From: Sulfitobacter guttiformis
GTDB lineage: Bacteria; Pseudomonadota; Alphaproteobacteria; Rhodobacterales; Rhodobacteraceae
Assembly (NCBI RefSeq): GCF_003610455.1
Contig: NZ_RAQK01000001.1
Span: 2,294,001-2,358,000 of the forward strand
Length of the DNA: 64,000 nucleotides
Direction: 5' to 3'
A program made the position numbers and the translations under genes. Shown piece after piece: positions 27,063 to 36,498 of this stretch. Under the pieces are notes generated by a model. The model saw nothing but the letters and a program-made list of their open reading frames with translations. It was not told where the DNA came from and did no database searches. The first letter of the stretch is position 1. Each line of letters opens with the position of its first letter.

Positions 27063-29462
27063 ATGCCTATCGTCCAGATGCCTCAAATCGATGGCGCCTT
27101 TACTTTGCAGGTGACAGCGCGTTTTGACAGCCTCGGATATGGTAACGGTCAAACCGTGTTTGACTTTGGCGATGCAACGGGCCGTGACAATATCATTCTG
27201 ACACAATCAGGAAACGGCGATACGGTGGAATTCACTATCGTTGTCGCGGGTATGGCCCATACGATTACGGCAGATGCGGCTATTATCGCCGGACAAACCG
27301 CGACGTGGACCATCGCAGTCGATGAAGCGGGCAGGATGACGTTGGCCAAAGACGGCATCGAGATTGCTCATGGTCAGGGTGATCTGCCTGCGCTGGTCAT
27401 GCGACCTTCAGCGCTGGTGGGTGAATCCAACACCGACCCATATGCAGGGCTTACGGGTGAAGTCAGCGCGCTTTTCTACGCAGGTGACGAACTGCTTGCT
27501 GCTCCTGCTCCGGTTTACGGCACGCGGGGCGATGATGTGCTTACCGGCAGTGCGGGGGCAGACACACTTATCGGTCGTACGGGCGACGATTCACTGGTGG
27601 GTGGCTCGGGCAACGACCTGCTATTTGGCGGGCCGGGGAATGATACGCTTCGCGGCGGCCACGGGGACGACACACTGCTGGGCGGGGCTGGTAACGACCA
27701 GATTGAAGGACTGTACGGCAATGATGAAATTCGTGCAGGCCGTGGTGACGACCACGTTTTTGGCCGCGATGGGGACGATCTCATCTATGGTAATGCGGGA
27801 AACGACACATTAATTGGCGGCCAGGGCACGGATACAATTTATGCTGGCAACGGCAATGATGTCCTAGCCGGTTCCCAGGGTAATGACGTGATTTATGGCG
27901 GAGGTGGCAACGATCTGGCCTTTATCGGGCGCTTCGAGGGAAGTGACAGCATTTATCTGCAAAACGGCGATGATGTCGTTGACGGCTCTGCAGCTGATTC
28001 AGGCTTTCTTGCTGCTGGTGGCAACGGCAATGACCAGCTCAATGCAGGATTGGGCAACGATACGCTGCTTGGTGGGTCGGGCAATGATACGATCAATGGC
28101 AATGATGGCAACGACCTCCTGAATGGCGGTGACGGTGACGATTATATAAGTGGCGGTGCGGGCAACGATGCGATGTGGGGCGGCAACGGTAATGACACTC
28201 TAGTAGCGGGCAATGGAACCGATATAGTTTCAGGTGGCGCGGGCGATGACGTGTTTATTCTACAAGACGTGCCAGGCAGAGTCCGTATTGTTGATTTTAA
28301 TAGCAATGGCGCGGCAGATCTTCTCGATCTGTCCCAAATCGAAGGTTATGACAGCTACGAGGCGATTACCGGAGCGATGGTTGCAGGCGAAGGGCGTTCG
28401 ACGCTGACGCTTGTGGTGACTGGCGGGCGCTTGGTGGTTACGGTTTTTTCCGAAGTGCCGCTTGACGCTGGCGATTTCATGATCTCCCACGATCCTGTCG
28501 ATCCTGTCGATCCTGTCGATCCTGTCGATCCTGTCGATCCTGCAGGTCCTGCAGGTCCCAACACGATCACCGGCACGGATGAAAACGATATTCTGGCCGG
28601 CGGCGTTGATGCGGATACCATCCTCGGGATGGGCGGTGACGATTCCCTGACCGGCGATGAGGGGGACGATCTTCTGGAGGGTGGCGCAGGAAATGACACG
28701 TTACGCGGCGGTTACGGCGACGACACGCTGCTGGGTGGCGATGGTGACGACGAGATCGAAGGCCTTTATGGCAACGACGAGATTGACGCTGGCGCAGGTC
28801 ATGACCATGTTTTTGCCCGCGATGGCGACGATCTGGTTTTTGGCGGTGAGGGCAACGACACGCTGATCGGCGGTCAGGGCACTGATACAATCTGGGGCGG
28901 GGATGGCAACGACATCCTCGCAGGGTCGCAAGGTAACGATGAAATCCACGGCGGTGCGGGCAACGATCTGGCCTTTATCGGTGTGCTCGAAGGCAGCGAC
29001 AGCATTTACATGGAGGACGGCAACGACTTTGTGGACGGAGGAAGCGCTGGATCGGGATTTTATGCCAGTGGCGGTAATGGCAATGACCTCATCAACGGGG
29101 GCAACGGTGATGATACGCTCTATGGCGATGACGGGAACGACCAGCTTAACGGTGGCAACGGCGACGACTACCTGAATGGTGGGTCAGGGAACGACACGCT
29201 TTTCGGTGGCAATGGAGATGATGTTTTCTCTGTCGAAGCGGTAGCGGGGTCTGTGACGATCCTTGATTTCGGTGCAGATGATGCGTTGGACCGGATTGAT
29301 GTGAGCAACCTCGGTAGCATTTTTGGTACTCCAGAAGACCTCATGGCGGCACTGTCGTATGGCGATAACCAGACCCGTCTGAGTTTTGACATCGACGGCG
29401 AGGCATCGCTGCTTACGATCATGAGCGCAGACGAGTTGGACGAGGACGACTTTCTGTTCTGA
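27063..29462 (+). CDS. RTX calcium-binding secreted protein with internal duplication
   Basis: This 799-residue protein is probably exported by a type I system: it has no N-terminal signal and ends in an acidic-hydrophobic tail (ELDEDDFLF). Residues 1-145 look like a LamG/concanavalin-type jelly roll (tentative). Residues about 153-400 and 500-725 are two RTX blocks built of GGxGxDxLx nonapeptides that should form Ca2+-binding beta rolls. The blocks correspond in order, sharing IEGLYGNDEI, GGQGTDTI, AGSQGND and GNDLAFIG, so one arose by duplication. They are joined through a DPV-repeat linker (about 476-498). AAGGAG precedes the ATG at 27063. No T1SS genes are adjacent. Confidence 0.92.
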   Translation: MPIVQMPQIDGAFTLQVTARFDSLGYGNGQTVFDFGDATGRDNIILTQSGNGDTVEFTIVVAGMAHTITADAAIIAGQTATWTIAVDEAGRMTLAKDGIEIAHGQGDLPALVMRPSALVGESNTDPYAGLTGEVSALFYAGDELLAAPAPVYGTRGDDVLTGSAGADTLIGRTGDDSLVGGSGNDLLFGGPGNDTLRGGHGDDTLLGGAGNDQIEGLYGNDEIRAGRGDDHVFGRDGDDLIYGNAGNDTLIGGQGTDTIYAGNGNDVLAGSQGNDVIYGGGGNDLAFIGRFEGSDSIYLQNGDDVVDGSAADSGFLAAGGNGNDQLNAGLGNDTLLGGSGNDTINGNDGNDLLNGGDGDDYISGGAGNDAMWGGNGNDTLVAGNGTDIVSGGAGDDVFILQDVPGRVRIVDFNSNGAADLLDLSQIEGYDSYEAITGAMVAGEGRSTLTLVVTGGRLVVTVFSEVPLDAGDFMISHDPVDPVDPVDPVDPVDPAGPAGPNTITGTDENDILAGGVDADTILGMGGDDSLTGDEGDDLLEGGAGNDTLRGGYGDDTLLGGDGDDEIEGLYGNDEIDAGAGHDHVFARDGDDLVFGGEGNDTLIGGQGTDTIWGGDGNDILAGSQGNDEIHGGAGNDLAFIGVLEGSDSIYMEDGNDFVDGGSAGSGFYASGGNGNDLINGGNGDDTLYGDDGNDQLNGGNGDDYLNGGSGNDTLFGGNGDDVFSVEAVAGSVTILDFGADDALDRIDVSNLGSIFGTPEDLMAALSYGDNQTRLSFDIDGEASLLTIMSADELDEDDFLF
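28491..28544 (+). repeat. 9-bp tandem repeat (GATCCTGTC x5 plus one variant) in the RTX gene
   Basis: Five exact GATCCTGTC units and a sixth GATCCTGCA encode (Asp-Pro-Val)5-Asp-Pro-Ala, followed by GGTCCTGCA. They form the hinge between the two RTX blocks. A repeat this perfect is prone to gain or loss of units by slippage, which stays in frame and would change only hinge length. Confidence 0.95.
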
Positions 29463-29524
29463 TGCCGTGCACCGCCCCCTTTAGGACGGCACCCAGCATT
29501 TCGGGCGAGACTGAACCGGAGGGG

Positions 29525-31186
29525 TCAGTACCACGGGATGAGGAACAGCGTGATCGCGGGGAATAGCACCAGCAACACGACGCGGAACAGATCGGATGCC
29601 ACGAAGAACATCACCGCCTTGTAGGTCTCGATCATTGGCGTCGTGCGATCCATCGCGTTGATGATAAAAAGATTCATCCCAACGGGTGGCGTGATTAACC
29701 CGACCTCGACCACGATTAGCACAAGAATGCCGAACCAGATTGCAGTCTGCTCTACGTTGATGCGATTGAGCGCACCCTCATTTGCGCCACGGATGTTGAG
29801 GTCCCGTAGCATATCACGGCCTAGCTCGCCTCCGCTTGCAATCACGTCACGCGCCTGCTGAACCATCTCCGGAGTTGTCTCGTTCACGATGGCGATGATC
29901 TGGTTCTCGCTCAACGTACCCGCATCGGCGACAGAGCCAAGGCCGAGAGTAGCCATCTGCGCATTAGCATCGGCCAGCAACCGGCTGAACCTGTCGGGTG
30001 ACAAGTCGGAAATGCTGCCGCTCGACAATCCGTTCCAGACGGTCATTCCCTCGCTCAGTGCGGTATCGAACTTCGCCGCATGTAGATCGATCATAGAAAC
30101 AAAACCAAAATCGAGTTCTATCATGATCGGCCAGAAAATCGGGATCGTCAGCAGGATCATTGACAGGCTATCCATCACACAGCCCAACAAAAGATAGAGA
30201 ATAAGGATGAACACAAGCACCATCCAAGGGCTTACACCTTGCTCTGTCACCCATCCAGCAAGCTCTTGCGGTACTTGGGTAAGCGCCAGAAAGCCGTTGT
30301 AGAATGCGGCCCCCAAGACGATGAAAAAGATCATCGCGGTAGAGCGGGCGGTTACATAAAAACTTTCCGCCATGGTGGCGCGGTTAAGGCCACCCGCAAA
30401 CCAAGCGATAATACCGGTTCCGAGCGCGCCTACAGCGGCCCCTTCTGTGGGCGTAAACCAGCCAAGATAAATACCGCCTACAACTGTGCCAAAGACCAAC
30501 AGCACAGGCCATACATCTGCAACAGCGCGGAAACGCTGCGCGTAAGGCATGCGCGCACGGGTGCCGGCACTGCCAGGATACAGCCGTACGTAAATCGAGA
30601 TAACGACAACATAACCTAGCGCAGCAACGATGCCGGGGACAAAGGCCGCGAGGAACATCTTGGCGATGTTCTGCTCTGTCAGGATAGCATAGATCACCAA
30701 AACAACCGAAGGCGGGATCAGGATTCCAAGGGTGCCGCCAGCGGCGAGCGTTGCAGACGAAAAGCCGCCAGAATATCCATAGCGCTTCAGCTCGGGGAGA
30801 GCCACGCGGCTCATGGTGGCGGCCGTGGCGAGGGATGAACCGCAGATCGCACCAAATCCTGCACAGGCCCCGATGGCAGCCATGGCAACCCCGCCCTTGC
30901 GGTGGCCTAGCCAGCTTTCAGCGGCTTTGAACAACGCCTGGCTCATCCCGCCCAAGGTGGCGAAATGGCCCATCAGCAGGAACATCGGAATGATTGAAAG
31001 CGAATAGCTGGAGAAGGTTGTGTAGGTTTCAGATTTGAGGCGCGCGACGGCGATGAATGCGTTGCCATTAACCAGCCACAACCCCCCGAAACCGACCGTG
31101 AACATGGCCAGACCAATCGGCACACGCGCAAATATCAGCCCCAGCAAGACGGGAAAGGAAAGCGCTCCGATGACAATATCACTCAA
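29525..31186 (-). CDS. TRAP transporter large permease (DctM) with an extra internal domain
   Basis: This 553-residue inner-membrane protein is the transport subunit of a tripartite ATP-independent transporter. Family motifs include GMSQALFKAAESWLGHRKGG, GAICGSSLATAATMSRVALPELKRYGY, ATLAAGGTLGILIPPS and VEVGLITPPVGMNLFIINAM. Usual DctM length is about 430; here roughly 115 residues (about 357-475) are inserted between IFWPIMIELDFGF and TAIWFGILVLIVVE. The insert is hydrophilic, with helical and Ala/Asp-rich stretches. It overlaps the small-permease gene by 4 bp (ATGA). Probable substrate is an organic acid, but this is not determined. Confidence 0.92.
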   Translation of the reverse strand: MSDIVIGALSFPVLLGLIFARVPIGLAMFTVGFGGLWLVNGNAFIAVARLKSETYTTFSSYSLSIIPMFLLMGHFATLGGMSQALFKAAESWLGHRKGGVAMAAIGACAGFGAICGSSLATAATMSRVALPELKRYGYSGGFSSATLAAGGTLGILIPPSVVLVIYAILTEQNIAKMFLAAFVPGIVAALGYVVVISIYVRLYPGSAGTRARMPYAQRFRAVADVWPVLLVFGTVVGGIYLGWFTPTEGAAVGALGTGIIAWFAGGLNRATMAESFYVTARSTAMIFFIVLGAAFYNGFLALTQVPQELAGWVTEQGVSPWMVLVFILILYLLLGCVMDSLSMILLTIPIFWPIMIELDFGFVSMIDLHAAKFDTALSEGMTVWNGLSSGSISDLSPDRFSRLLADANAQMATLGLGSVADAGTLSENQIIAIVNETTPEMVQQARDVIASGGELGRDMLRDLNIRGANEGALNRINVEQTAIWFGILVLIVVEVGLITPPVGMNLFIINAMDRTTPMIETYKAVMFFVASDLFRVVLLVLFPAITLFLIPWY

Positions 31187-31767
31187 TGGTCCGCTCCTGC
31201 CATTTGTGGCAATAAATCCTGTCCGGTGGTTACACCTGCGAGGCGCATAACCGCGATGTAGGTGCTAACAGCGGCGGCGATGGTCGCGCCGGACAGACAC
31301 AGGGCATAGCCCCACCAGACTGGATATTGCAGGAGCAGAGAAGTTTGACCCGAGCCCAATTTGCTCTGCATGCCGGAAAAGAGCTGAACCGCGATCAGCA
31401 CGAGGACAGCAGCAAACAGAAGGTCAATCAGCATTTGCAAGACGCGGTTGACACGTTCGCTCAGGCGGGCGGTGAAGATATCAACCGATGCGTGGCCGCC
31501 TGTAATCTGGCACAGTGGCAGAAATGCAAAAATTGAGAAGGCGACTCCGGCCTCGACCAGCTCGAAATCGCCATTTACCGGACCAATACCCAGATCCAGC
31601 AACCAGCGGGCCAGATCAGGTGCCACAGACATAATCATGTCGGAATGTAGGGCGCCGTTAAGGCTTCGACCGACGATTGAAATACAGGTCATTATTATCA
31701 AAAAACTGAGCATGGCACCGCCCAGATAGGCCATAAGCCGCGATAATTTGAGGAAAAATAAGTACAT
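31183..31767 (-). CDS. TRAP transporter small permease (DctQ)
   Basis: This 194-residue membrane protein has four hydrophobic segments typical of DctQ: one at residues about 10-30 (LMAYLGGAMLSFLIIMTCIS) and the others around FLPLCQITGGHASVD, LLFAAVLVLIAVQLFSG and LCLSGATIAAAVSTYIAV. GGHASVD is a common DctQ feature. It stabilises the large permease, whose start overlaps this stop (ATGA). The binding-protein gene lies 100 bp upstream, beyond a GC-rich hairpin. Confidence 0.9.
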   Translation of the reverse strand: MYLFFLKLSRLMAYLGGAMLSFLIIMTCISIVGRSLNGALHSDMIMSVAPDLARWLLDLGIGPVNGDFELVEAGVAFSIFAFLPLCQITGGHASVDIFTARLSERVNRVLQMLIDLLFAAVLVLIAVQLFSGMQSKLGSGQTSLLLQYPVWWGYALCLSGATIAAAVSTYIAVMRLAGVTTGQDLLPQMAGADH

Positions 31768-31816
31768 GAGAGTCCTGTGGGTTCGCGTGGTCTGTGTCAG
31801 TGCGATGGAAAGGATA

Positions 31817-31841
31817 GGCCGCCCCGTTTCGCGGGACGGCC
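31817..31841. promoter_or_regulatory. GC-rich hairpin between TRAP binding-protein and permease genes
   Basis: GGCCGCCCCG (31817-31826) pairs with CGGGACGGCC (31832-31841) with one mismatch and a TTTCG loop. In the direction of the operon (minus strand) no T-run follows, so a 3' stabilising structure for the binding-protein mRNA is more likely than termination. On the plus strand it is followed by GTTATTTTT and could terminate antisense transcription. Confidence 0.6.
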
Positions 31842-31867
31842 GTTATTTTTAGGGCGCGTGGCGTGCA

Positions 31868-32911
31868 TCAGAAGTTTGAAGTGGCTCCCTTGCACTCACC
31901 CGACATCAGTGCCTTTGCCTCATCGATGAGTGATTGCCCGTCATGTCCATTGCTGGTCATTTCAGCGACCCAATCAGCCACGATCGGCTCAACCACTGGC
32001 AACCAGTCCGACTGTGCCGTGGCTGCATCAACAGTTACGATGGTATTGCCCAGATCAACTGCGATCTGACGGGCAGGGCCGTCGGCCTCTGCCTGTGTGC
32101 CGCCCGCGAAAACGGAAAATTCCATGCCGGAATTTGCATCAATCACCGCCTTCAGGTCGTCGGGCAAATTATTGTAGGAATCATTATTCATCGCAAGCAC
32201 AAAGCCAAGCGTGTAGAGGCCCGGCCCTTCAAATTCGGTGTGGTTGGAAACCAGTTCGGAGACCTTGATCGCCGGAGTAACTTCCCATGGTATTGTCGTG
32301 CCGTCGATCACACCTTTTGACAGGCCTTCGGCGATGGCGGGCACAGGCATGCCAACAGGTGTCGCACCTGTCAGTTCCAGCAGTTCGTTCACAAGGCGCG
32401 AGCCACCGCGAATTTTCATGCCTTCCAGATCGGAGGGAACCTCGACCGGATCGGAGGTGTGGAACATGCCGGGCCCATGGACCCACGTGCCAAGGATATG
32501 CACATCCTTGAATTCTTCCTGCATGTTCTTTTCGTACATGGTCCAATAGGCGCAAGAGGCGGCACGTGCATCTTCAACCATAAACGGCAATTCGAACACT
32601 TCGGTGGAGGGGAAGCGGCCGGGAGTATAGCCCACAACAGTCCAGACAATATCGGCCACGCCATCAATCGCCTGATCCATCAGCTCGGGCGGGGTGCCGC
32701 CAAGCGCCATGGAGGCGAAACGCTCGATTTTGATGCGGCCGTCGGACGCGGCTTCAACCTTGTCTGCCCAAACATCAAGGATCTGTACCGGCACGTTTGC
32801 CTGTGCGGGCAGGAACTGATGCAAGTTGAGTGTTACTTCTTGTGCGATGGCGCCCGATGCGGCGAAGGCCAGTGCGGTTGCACCGTACAATGTGGATTTT
32901 AGTTTGTTCAC
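31868..32911 (-). CDS. TRAP transporter substrate-binding protein (DctP family)
   Basis: This 347-residue periplasmic protein has a signal peptide ending GAIAQ and the mature start EVTLNLHQFLPAQANVPVQI. It contains the DctP-family segments FELPFMVEDARAA, LEGMKIRGGSRLVNELL with the substrate-binding Arg, and GVIDGTTIPWEV. The start is GTG at 32911, preceded by GGGAGAGA; no ATG fits. It captures a carboxylate and delivers it to the DctQM membrane pair encoded next. The substrate is not determined. Confidence 0.92.
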   Translation of the reverse strand: MNKLKSTLYGATALAFAASGAIAQEVTLNLHQFLPAQANVPVQILDVWADKVEAASDGRIKIERFASMALGGTPPELMDQAIDGVADIVWTVVGYTPGRFPSTEVFELPFMVEDARAASCAYWTMYEKNMQEEFKDVHILGTWVHGPGMFHTSDPVEVPSDLEGMKIRGGSRLVNELLELTGATPVGMPVPAIAEGLSKGVIDGTTIPWEVTPAIKVSELVSNHTEFEGPGLYTLGFVLAMNNDSYNNLPDDLKAVIDANSGMEFSVFAGGTQAEADGPARQIAVDLGNTIVTVDAATAQSDWLPVVEPIVADWVAEMTSNGHDGQSLIDEAKALMSGECKGATSNF

Positions 32912-33255
32912 GGTCGTCTCTCCCTGATTTATTTTTCGGGGCGCCTTCAGGCTTCCCCTGCACAAAGCGCGGGCTGCCGTCCTCCCGAACGAACTGAAGC
33001 GCCTGCACTAGGTTTGATAGATCGCATGCAACGCCCCGTTTGTCGCCCCAAATTTTAAAAGTGCAGCAAGTTAAAGCGCGCACAACGGTTGCAGGCATTG
33101 CGGCACAGTGGCGGCAATTTTTAGTGCCCCGCCGAGGCGGGCGGGTGCCTCGCAACATCGCGTGCAGCGCAGTGCCTGGCGATAAGACGATACTGGCAAT
33201 TGCCGTCCCAATAGCGCATTACCGCCCGCATCATGCCCCGAACGGATTCCCCCTT
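32912..33255. other. Intergenic region between divergent TRAP and rimB operons
   Basis: About 344 bp holding both divergent promoters. The rimB reading frame is open upstream to 33040, but that part lacks a good start. A GC-rich imperfect hairpin GCCCCGCCGAGGCGGGCGGG lies near 33126. No RNA gene is evident. Confidence 0.4.
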
Positions 33256-33732
33256 ATGACCCCAGACAATCCCCAAACGTCCCGCCCACTGATGGTGATT
33301 GGCTGGCACGAATGTATCAGCCTCCCCGAATTGGGGCTTAACGATTTCGCTGTGAAAGTGGACACCGGTGCGAAAACGACGGCACTACATGCGGTCGATA
33401 TCGAGACTTTCACAAAAGACAAAAAGACGTGGGTACGTTTTTGTAGTCCTGAAATTGACGACGCGCCCTCGCGTATCTGCGAGTTTCCGATTTTTGCAAA
33501 GCGCGACATCACCAACACCAGCGGCCTGCCCGAGACCCGGATCGTCATTCGCACACCCATGGTGCTCGCGGGGCGACGCTGGAAAATCGACATTTCGCTG
33601 ACCGATCGCGGCTCCATGCGGTTTCCGCTGATATTGGGCCGCCGCGCACTGCGCGATCACAACATCGCTGTGCACGCGGGCAAATCATATCTGGTCAGCG
33701 ACAGGCCTACATTTGAAGGAACACAACAATGA
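33256..33732 (+). CDS. rimB: RimB-like retropepsin-type protease (ATP-dependent zinc protease family)
   Basis: This 158-residue protein matches the Zn_protease/RimB family (PF05618-type). The catalytic aspartate motif is visible in [20 protein letters not shown], and the end has [23 protein letters not shown]. In pseudomonads RimB is described as acting with the glutamate ligase RimK on ribosomal protein S6 tails, trimming added glutamates. Here the gene overlaps rimK by ATGA. No Shine-Dalgarno precedes the ATG at 33256 and the frame continues upstream, so the true start could be earlier. Confidence 0.82.
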   Translation: MTPDNPQTSRPLMVIGWHECISLPELGLNDFAVKVDTGAKTTALHAVDIETFTKDKKTWVRFCSPEIDDAPSRICEFPIFAKRDITNTSGLPETRIVIRTPMVLAGRRWKIDISLTDRGSMRFPLILGRRALRDHNIAVHAGKSYLVSDRPTFEGTQQ

Positions 33733-34634
33733 AAATCGCAATGCTCGCCCGCAACGCAAACCTCTATACACACCAGCGGCTTAAGGAAGCCGCAGAGAGC
33801 CGGGGTCACACCCTCGATATCATCAATACCTTGCGTTGCTATATGAATATCGTATCACAGAATCCCGAAATCTATTATAATGGTGAAAAGCTCGAAGGCT
33901 ATGACGCTGTGATCCCGCGTATCGGTGCTTCGATTACCTTTTACGGCATGGCGGTGTTGCGCCAGTTCGAGATGCAGGGGGTCTATCCGCTGAATGAAAG
34001 TGTCGGCATTGGCCGCTCGAGGGACAAACTCCGCTCGATGCAGTTGTTGGCGCGCGACGGAATTGGCCTGCCGACAACAACATTCGCCCACGACCCCAAG
34101 CAGACGGAAGAAGTGCTCGACCTTGCAGGAGGCGCGCCGGTGGTGATCAAGCTGCTGGAAGGGACGCAGGGCATCGGCGTGGTTCTGGCCGATACCAAAC
34201 GCTCGGCCAAGTCTGTGGTCGAGGCATTTCGCGGCGCGGGTGTAAATATTCTCGTGCAAGAGTTCATCAAGGAGGCAGGCGGCACAGATATTCGTGCCAT
34301 CGTTGTAGGCGGCAAAGTCGTCGCTGCAATGAAGCGGACTGGTGCAGCTGGTGATTTCCGCTCGAACCTGCATCGCGGCGGCACGGCCGAAGTGATTAAG
34401 CTCACCTCCGCAGAGCGCAGCACCGCGATCAAATCAGCTAAAGCGATGGGACTGAATGTCTGTGGCGTTGACATGCTGCGTGCGACCCGTGGTCCGGTGG
34501 TGATGGAGGTCAACTCGTCACCTGGTCTGGAGGGGGTCGAGAAGGCAACGGGCCTTGATATCGCTGGCAAGATCATCGAGCATATCGAGAAGCATGCAAA
34601 ACCCCATGCGACCAAAACCAAGGGTAAGGGATGA
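33729..34634 (+). CDS. rimK: RimK-type alpha-L-glutamate ligase (ATP-grasp)
   Basis: This 301-residue ATP-grasp enzyme resembles RimK, which adds glutamates to the C-terminus of ribosomal protein S6. Landmarks are [21 protein letters not shown], the ATP-grasp strands [19 protein letters not shown] and [21 protein letters not shown], the RSNLHRGG loop, and [18 protein letters not shown] with the metal-binding Glu/Asn. It overlaps both neighbours by 4 bp (ATGA at each end), so three proteins are made from one coupled unit: protease, ligase and aspartoacylase-like enzyme. Confidence 0.92.
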   Translation: MKIAMLARNANLYTHQRLKEAAESRGHTLDIINTLRCYMNIVSQNPEIYYNGEKLEGYDAVIPRIGASITFYGMAVLRQFEMQGVYPLNESVGIGRSRDKLRSMQLLARDGIGLPTTTFAHDPKQTEEVLDLAGGAPVVIKLLEGTQGIGVVLADTKRSAKSVVEAFRGAGVNILVQEFIKEAGGTDIRAIVVGGKVVAAMKRTGAAGDFRSNLHRGGTAEVIKLTSAERSTAIKSAKAMGLNVCGVDMLRATRGPVVMEVNSSPGLEGVEKATGLDIAGKIIEHIEKHAKPHATKTKGKG

Positions 34635-35674
34635 CAAAACGCGCCAGTCTTGTTCTTGCGGGTGTGACGGTTGAGGCCGGCACCCGCAAGACAGTCAATA
34701 TTCCCGTCAGCACCCTATCGGACCACACGCCCGTCACCCTGTCGGCGCATGTAATTCACGGTAAAACAGATGGTCCCGCCATGTTCGTGAGTGCCGGTAT
34801 CCATGGCGACGAAGTCATTGGCGTCGAGATTGTGCGCCGCTTGTTGCGGACCAAGAACCTCAAATCCCTGCGCGGTACGTTGATAATCGTACCCATCGTC
34901 AACACCTTCGGCTTTTTAAACCATTCGCGCTATTTGCCGGATCGGCGGGATCTTAATCGCTGCTTTCCGGGCTCTGCCAATGGCTCGCTCGGGTCGCGGC
35001 TGGCACATATCTTCATGACCGAGATTGTGGCGCGCTGCTCGCTCGGAATCGATCTCCATTCGGCGGCAATCAACCGCACCAATCTTCCGCAGGTCCGCGT
35101 ATCGGCCAATAACCGCGAGACCTTACGCCTTGCGCACGTATTCGGTGCCCCTGTGATCCTGACGAGTGCGCTGCGGGACGGCAGTTTGCGTCAGGAGGCC
35201 AAAAGGATCGGCGTTGATGTCGTGCTGTATGAAGCCGGTGAAGGAATGCGCTTTGACGAAATGTCGGTGCGTGCAGGACTGGCGGGTATTTTGCGCATTC
35301 TAAAGGATGTTGGCCTGTTGCCGCTTGCCGGTATCGGGGGGCCAAAGGCGAAATCCATTGTCTGTTCGGACAGTCACTGGCTCCGTGCGCCTGCGGGCGG
35401 TTTGCTGAGGATGTTCAAGGCCGAAGGTGACGTCGTCGAAGAGGGCGATGTAATCGCTGCCATCTCAGACCCTTTCGGGCAAAGTGAGATTGAAGTAACC
35501 GCAAAATATGGCGGTATTGTTGTGGGCCGTGCTGTTATGCCGATTGTGCATGAGGGGGATGCCCTGTTCCATGTGGCGGCGATCAAATCAGCGGGCGTTG
35601 CGGAGGCGGCTGTGGGTGATCTGGCCACACAGCTTGAAGAGGCACCCCTGTTTGACGAGGACGAGATCATCTAG
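34631..35674 (+). CDS. Succinylglutamate desuccinylase/aspartoacylase family metallohydrolase
   Basis: This 347-residue protein has the M14-like zinc site: [15 protein letters not shown] (His and Glu ligands), [11 protein letters not shown] (substrate-binding Arg/Asn) and [11 protein letters not shown] (third ligand His). A C-terminal barrel-like part includes [29 protein letters not shown]. Family enzymes cleave N-acyl amino acids or similar amide bonds. Its ATGA coupling to rimK suggests that it acts on glutamylated or acyl-glutamate products (inference). This third member is often found in the RimK neighbourhood. Confidence 0.88.
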   Translation: MTKRASLVLAGVTVEAGTRKTVNIPVSTLSDHTPVTLSAHVIHGKTDGPAMFVSAGIHGDEVIGVEIVRRLLRTKNLKSLRGTLIIVPIVNTFGFLNHSRYLPDRRDLNRCFPGSANGSLGSRLAHIFMTEIVARCSLGIDLHSAAINRTNLPQVRVSANNRETLRLAHVFGAPVILTSALRDGSLRQEAKRIGVDVVLYEAGEGMRFDEMSVRAGLAGILRILKDVGLLPLAGIGGPKAKSIVCSDSHWLRAPAGGLLRMFKAEGDVVEEGDVIAAISDPFGQSEIEVTAKYGGIVVGRAVMPIVHEGDALFHVAAIKSAGVAEAAVGDLATQLEEAPLFDEDEII

Positions 35675-35794
35675 CACCGACATGTCCGCCCAGCCGTTTA
35701 GGTAACGCGTTCCTGACGATAGTGTGACAGCGCCGATCTAGCCACAACGGCAGCACCGCTTTAGGTTCGTCACAGTTATCAACGGGAGGCATCC

Positions 35795-36436
35795 ATGCGT
35801 TTATCGGTATCAGCGGCACTATTGGCTATTGTTTCAACTGCGGCTACCGCAGGCCCGGTCAGCTTTTCATCCGGCTGGCAGGAACAGCGGTTGTCCCTGT
35901 TCAGCTCTAATGACTATAGCTTTGGGAAGAACCTCGGCCTTGTTTCGGATGGCTCGGTCTCGATCGCGTGGACAAGGGTAGCACAGGGAAACTGGGGAAG
36001 CAGCGGTGCCTCGTGGAATTGGAGTGTGGATCAGTCAGTGCCAGCTACCAACCTTGCCAGCAAGGGTGGCGATGACCGCAATATCTCGCTCTATTTCGTC
36101 TTCGTCCCCGAGAGTAAGGCTGCAGCCCTCGAAGGGGCCAACATCCGCAGCCTTCTTGGCAACACTGATGTCCGGATCATCCAGTATGCGTGGGGTGGCA
36201 ATGCGAAACGCGGGCAGGTTATCCCATCGCCTTACGGACCCAGCGGGCAGGGGGTAACGATCGCGTTGCGGCAGGCAGGCACCGGTTCGCACAGCGAGAA
36301 TGTGGATCTGGCTGCAGACTATGCTCGCGCCTTTGGCGGCACCAAGGGCGCATTGGTCGGGCTGGCGGTATCAGGCGACAGTGACGATACAAAAAGTGTC
36401 ATCCGCGCCGCGATTGGAAATCTGAACCTGAAATAG
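35795..36436 (+). CDS. Exported DUF3047-like protein
   Basis: This 213-residue protein has a cleavable signal peptide (MRLSVSAALLAIVSTAATAG). The mature part includes FSSGWQEQRLSLFSSNDYSF, ASWNWSVDQSVPATNLASKG, a beta-rich ISLYFVFVP and IQYAWGG. The W-rich central block and length resemble the DUF3047 family; its function is unknown to me. A GGGAGG ribosome-binding site precedes the ATG. It stands alone, 120 bp after the rim operon, and is followed by a perfect palindrome. Confidence 0.68.
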   Translation: MRLSVSAALLAIVSTAATAGPVSFSSGWQEQRLSLFSSNDYSFGKNLGLVSDGSVSIAWTRVAQGNWGSSGASWNWSVDQSVPATNLASKGGDDRNISLYFVFVPESKAAALEGANIRSLLGNTDVRIIQYAWGGNAKRGQVIPSPYGPSGQGVTIALRQAGTGSHSENVDLAADYARAFGGTKGALVGLAVSGDSDDTKSVIRAAIGNLNLK

Positions 36437-36453
36437 GGTTTGCAGCTTGATTA

Positions 36454-36482
36454 CGCATCCGGTCCGCGATGGACCGGATGCG
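36454..36482. terminator. Perfect 12-bp inverted repeat between convergent genes
   Basis: CGCATCCGGTCC (36454-36465) pairs without mismatch with GGACCGGATGCG (36471-36482) around a GCGAT loop. No T-run follows on either strand, but its place between the DUF3047 gene and the convergent nitroreductase gene fits a bidirectional transcript-end structure. Confidence 0.7.
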
Positions 36483-36498
36483 CAAAGGTCAAGAAAGC

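Noticed and set aside
28491..28544. Possible CRISPR-like repeat
   Set aside because: Units are 9 bp, directly abutting with no spacers, and lie in frame inside the RTX gene.
33040..33255. N-terminal extension of the RimB-like protein
   Set aside because: The extension is rich in Arg and Ala and unlike the family; the ATG at 33256 gives the usual length, though a Shine-Dalgarno is missing.
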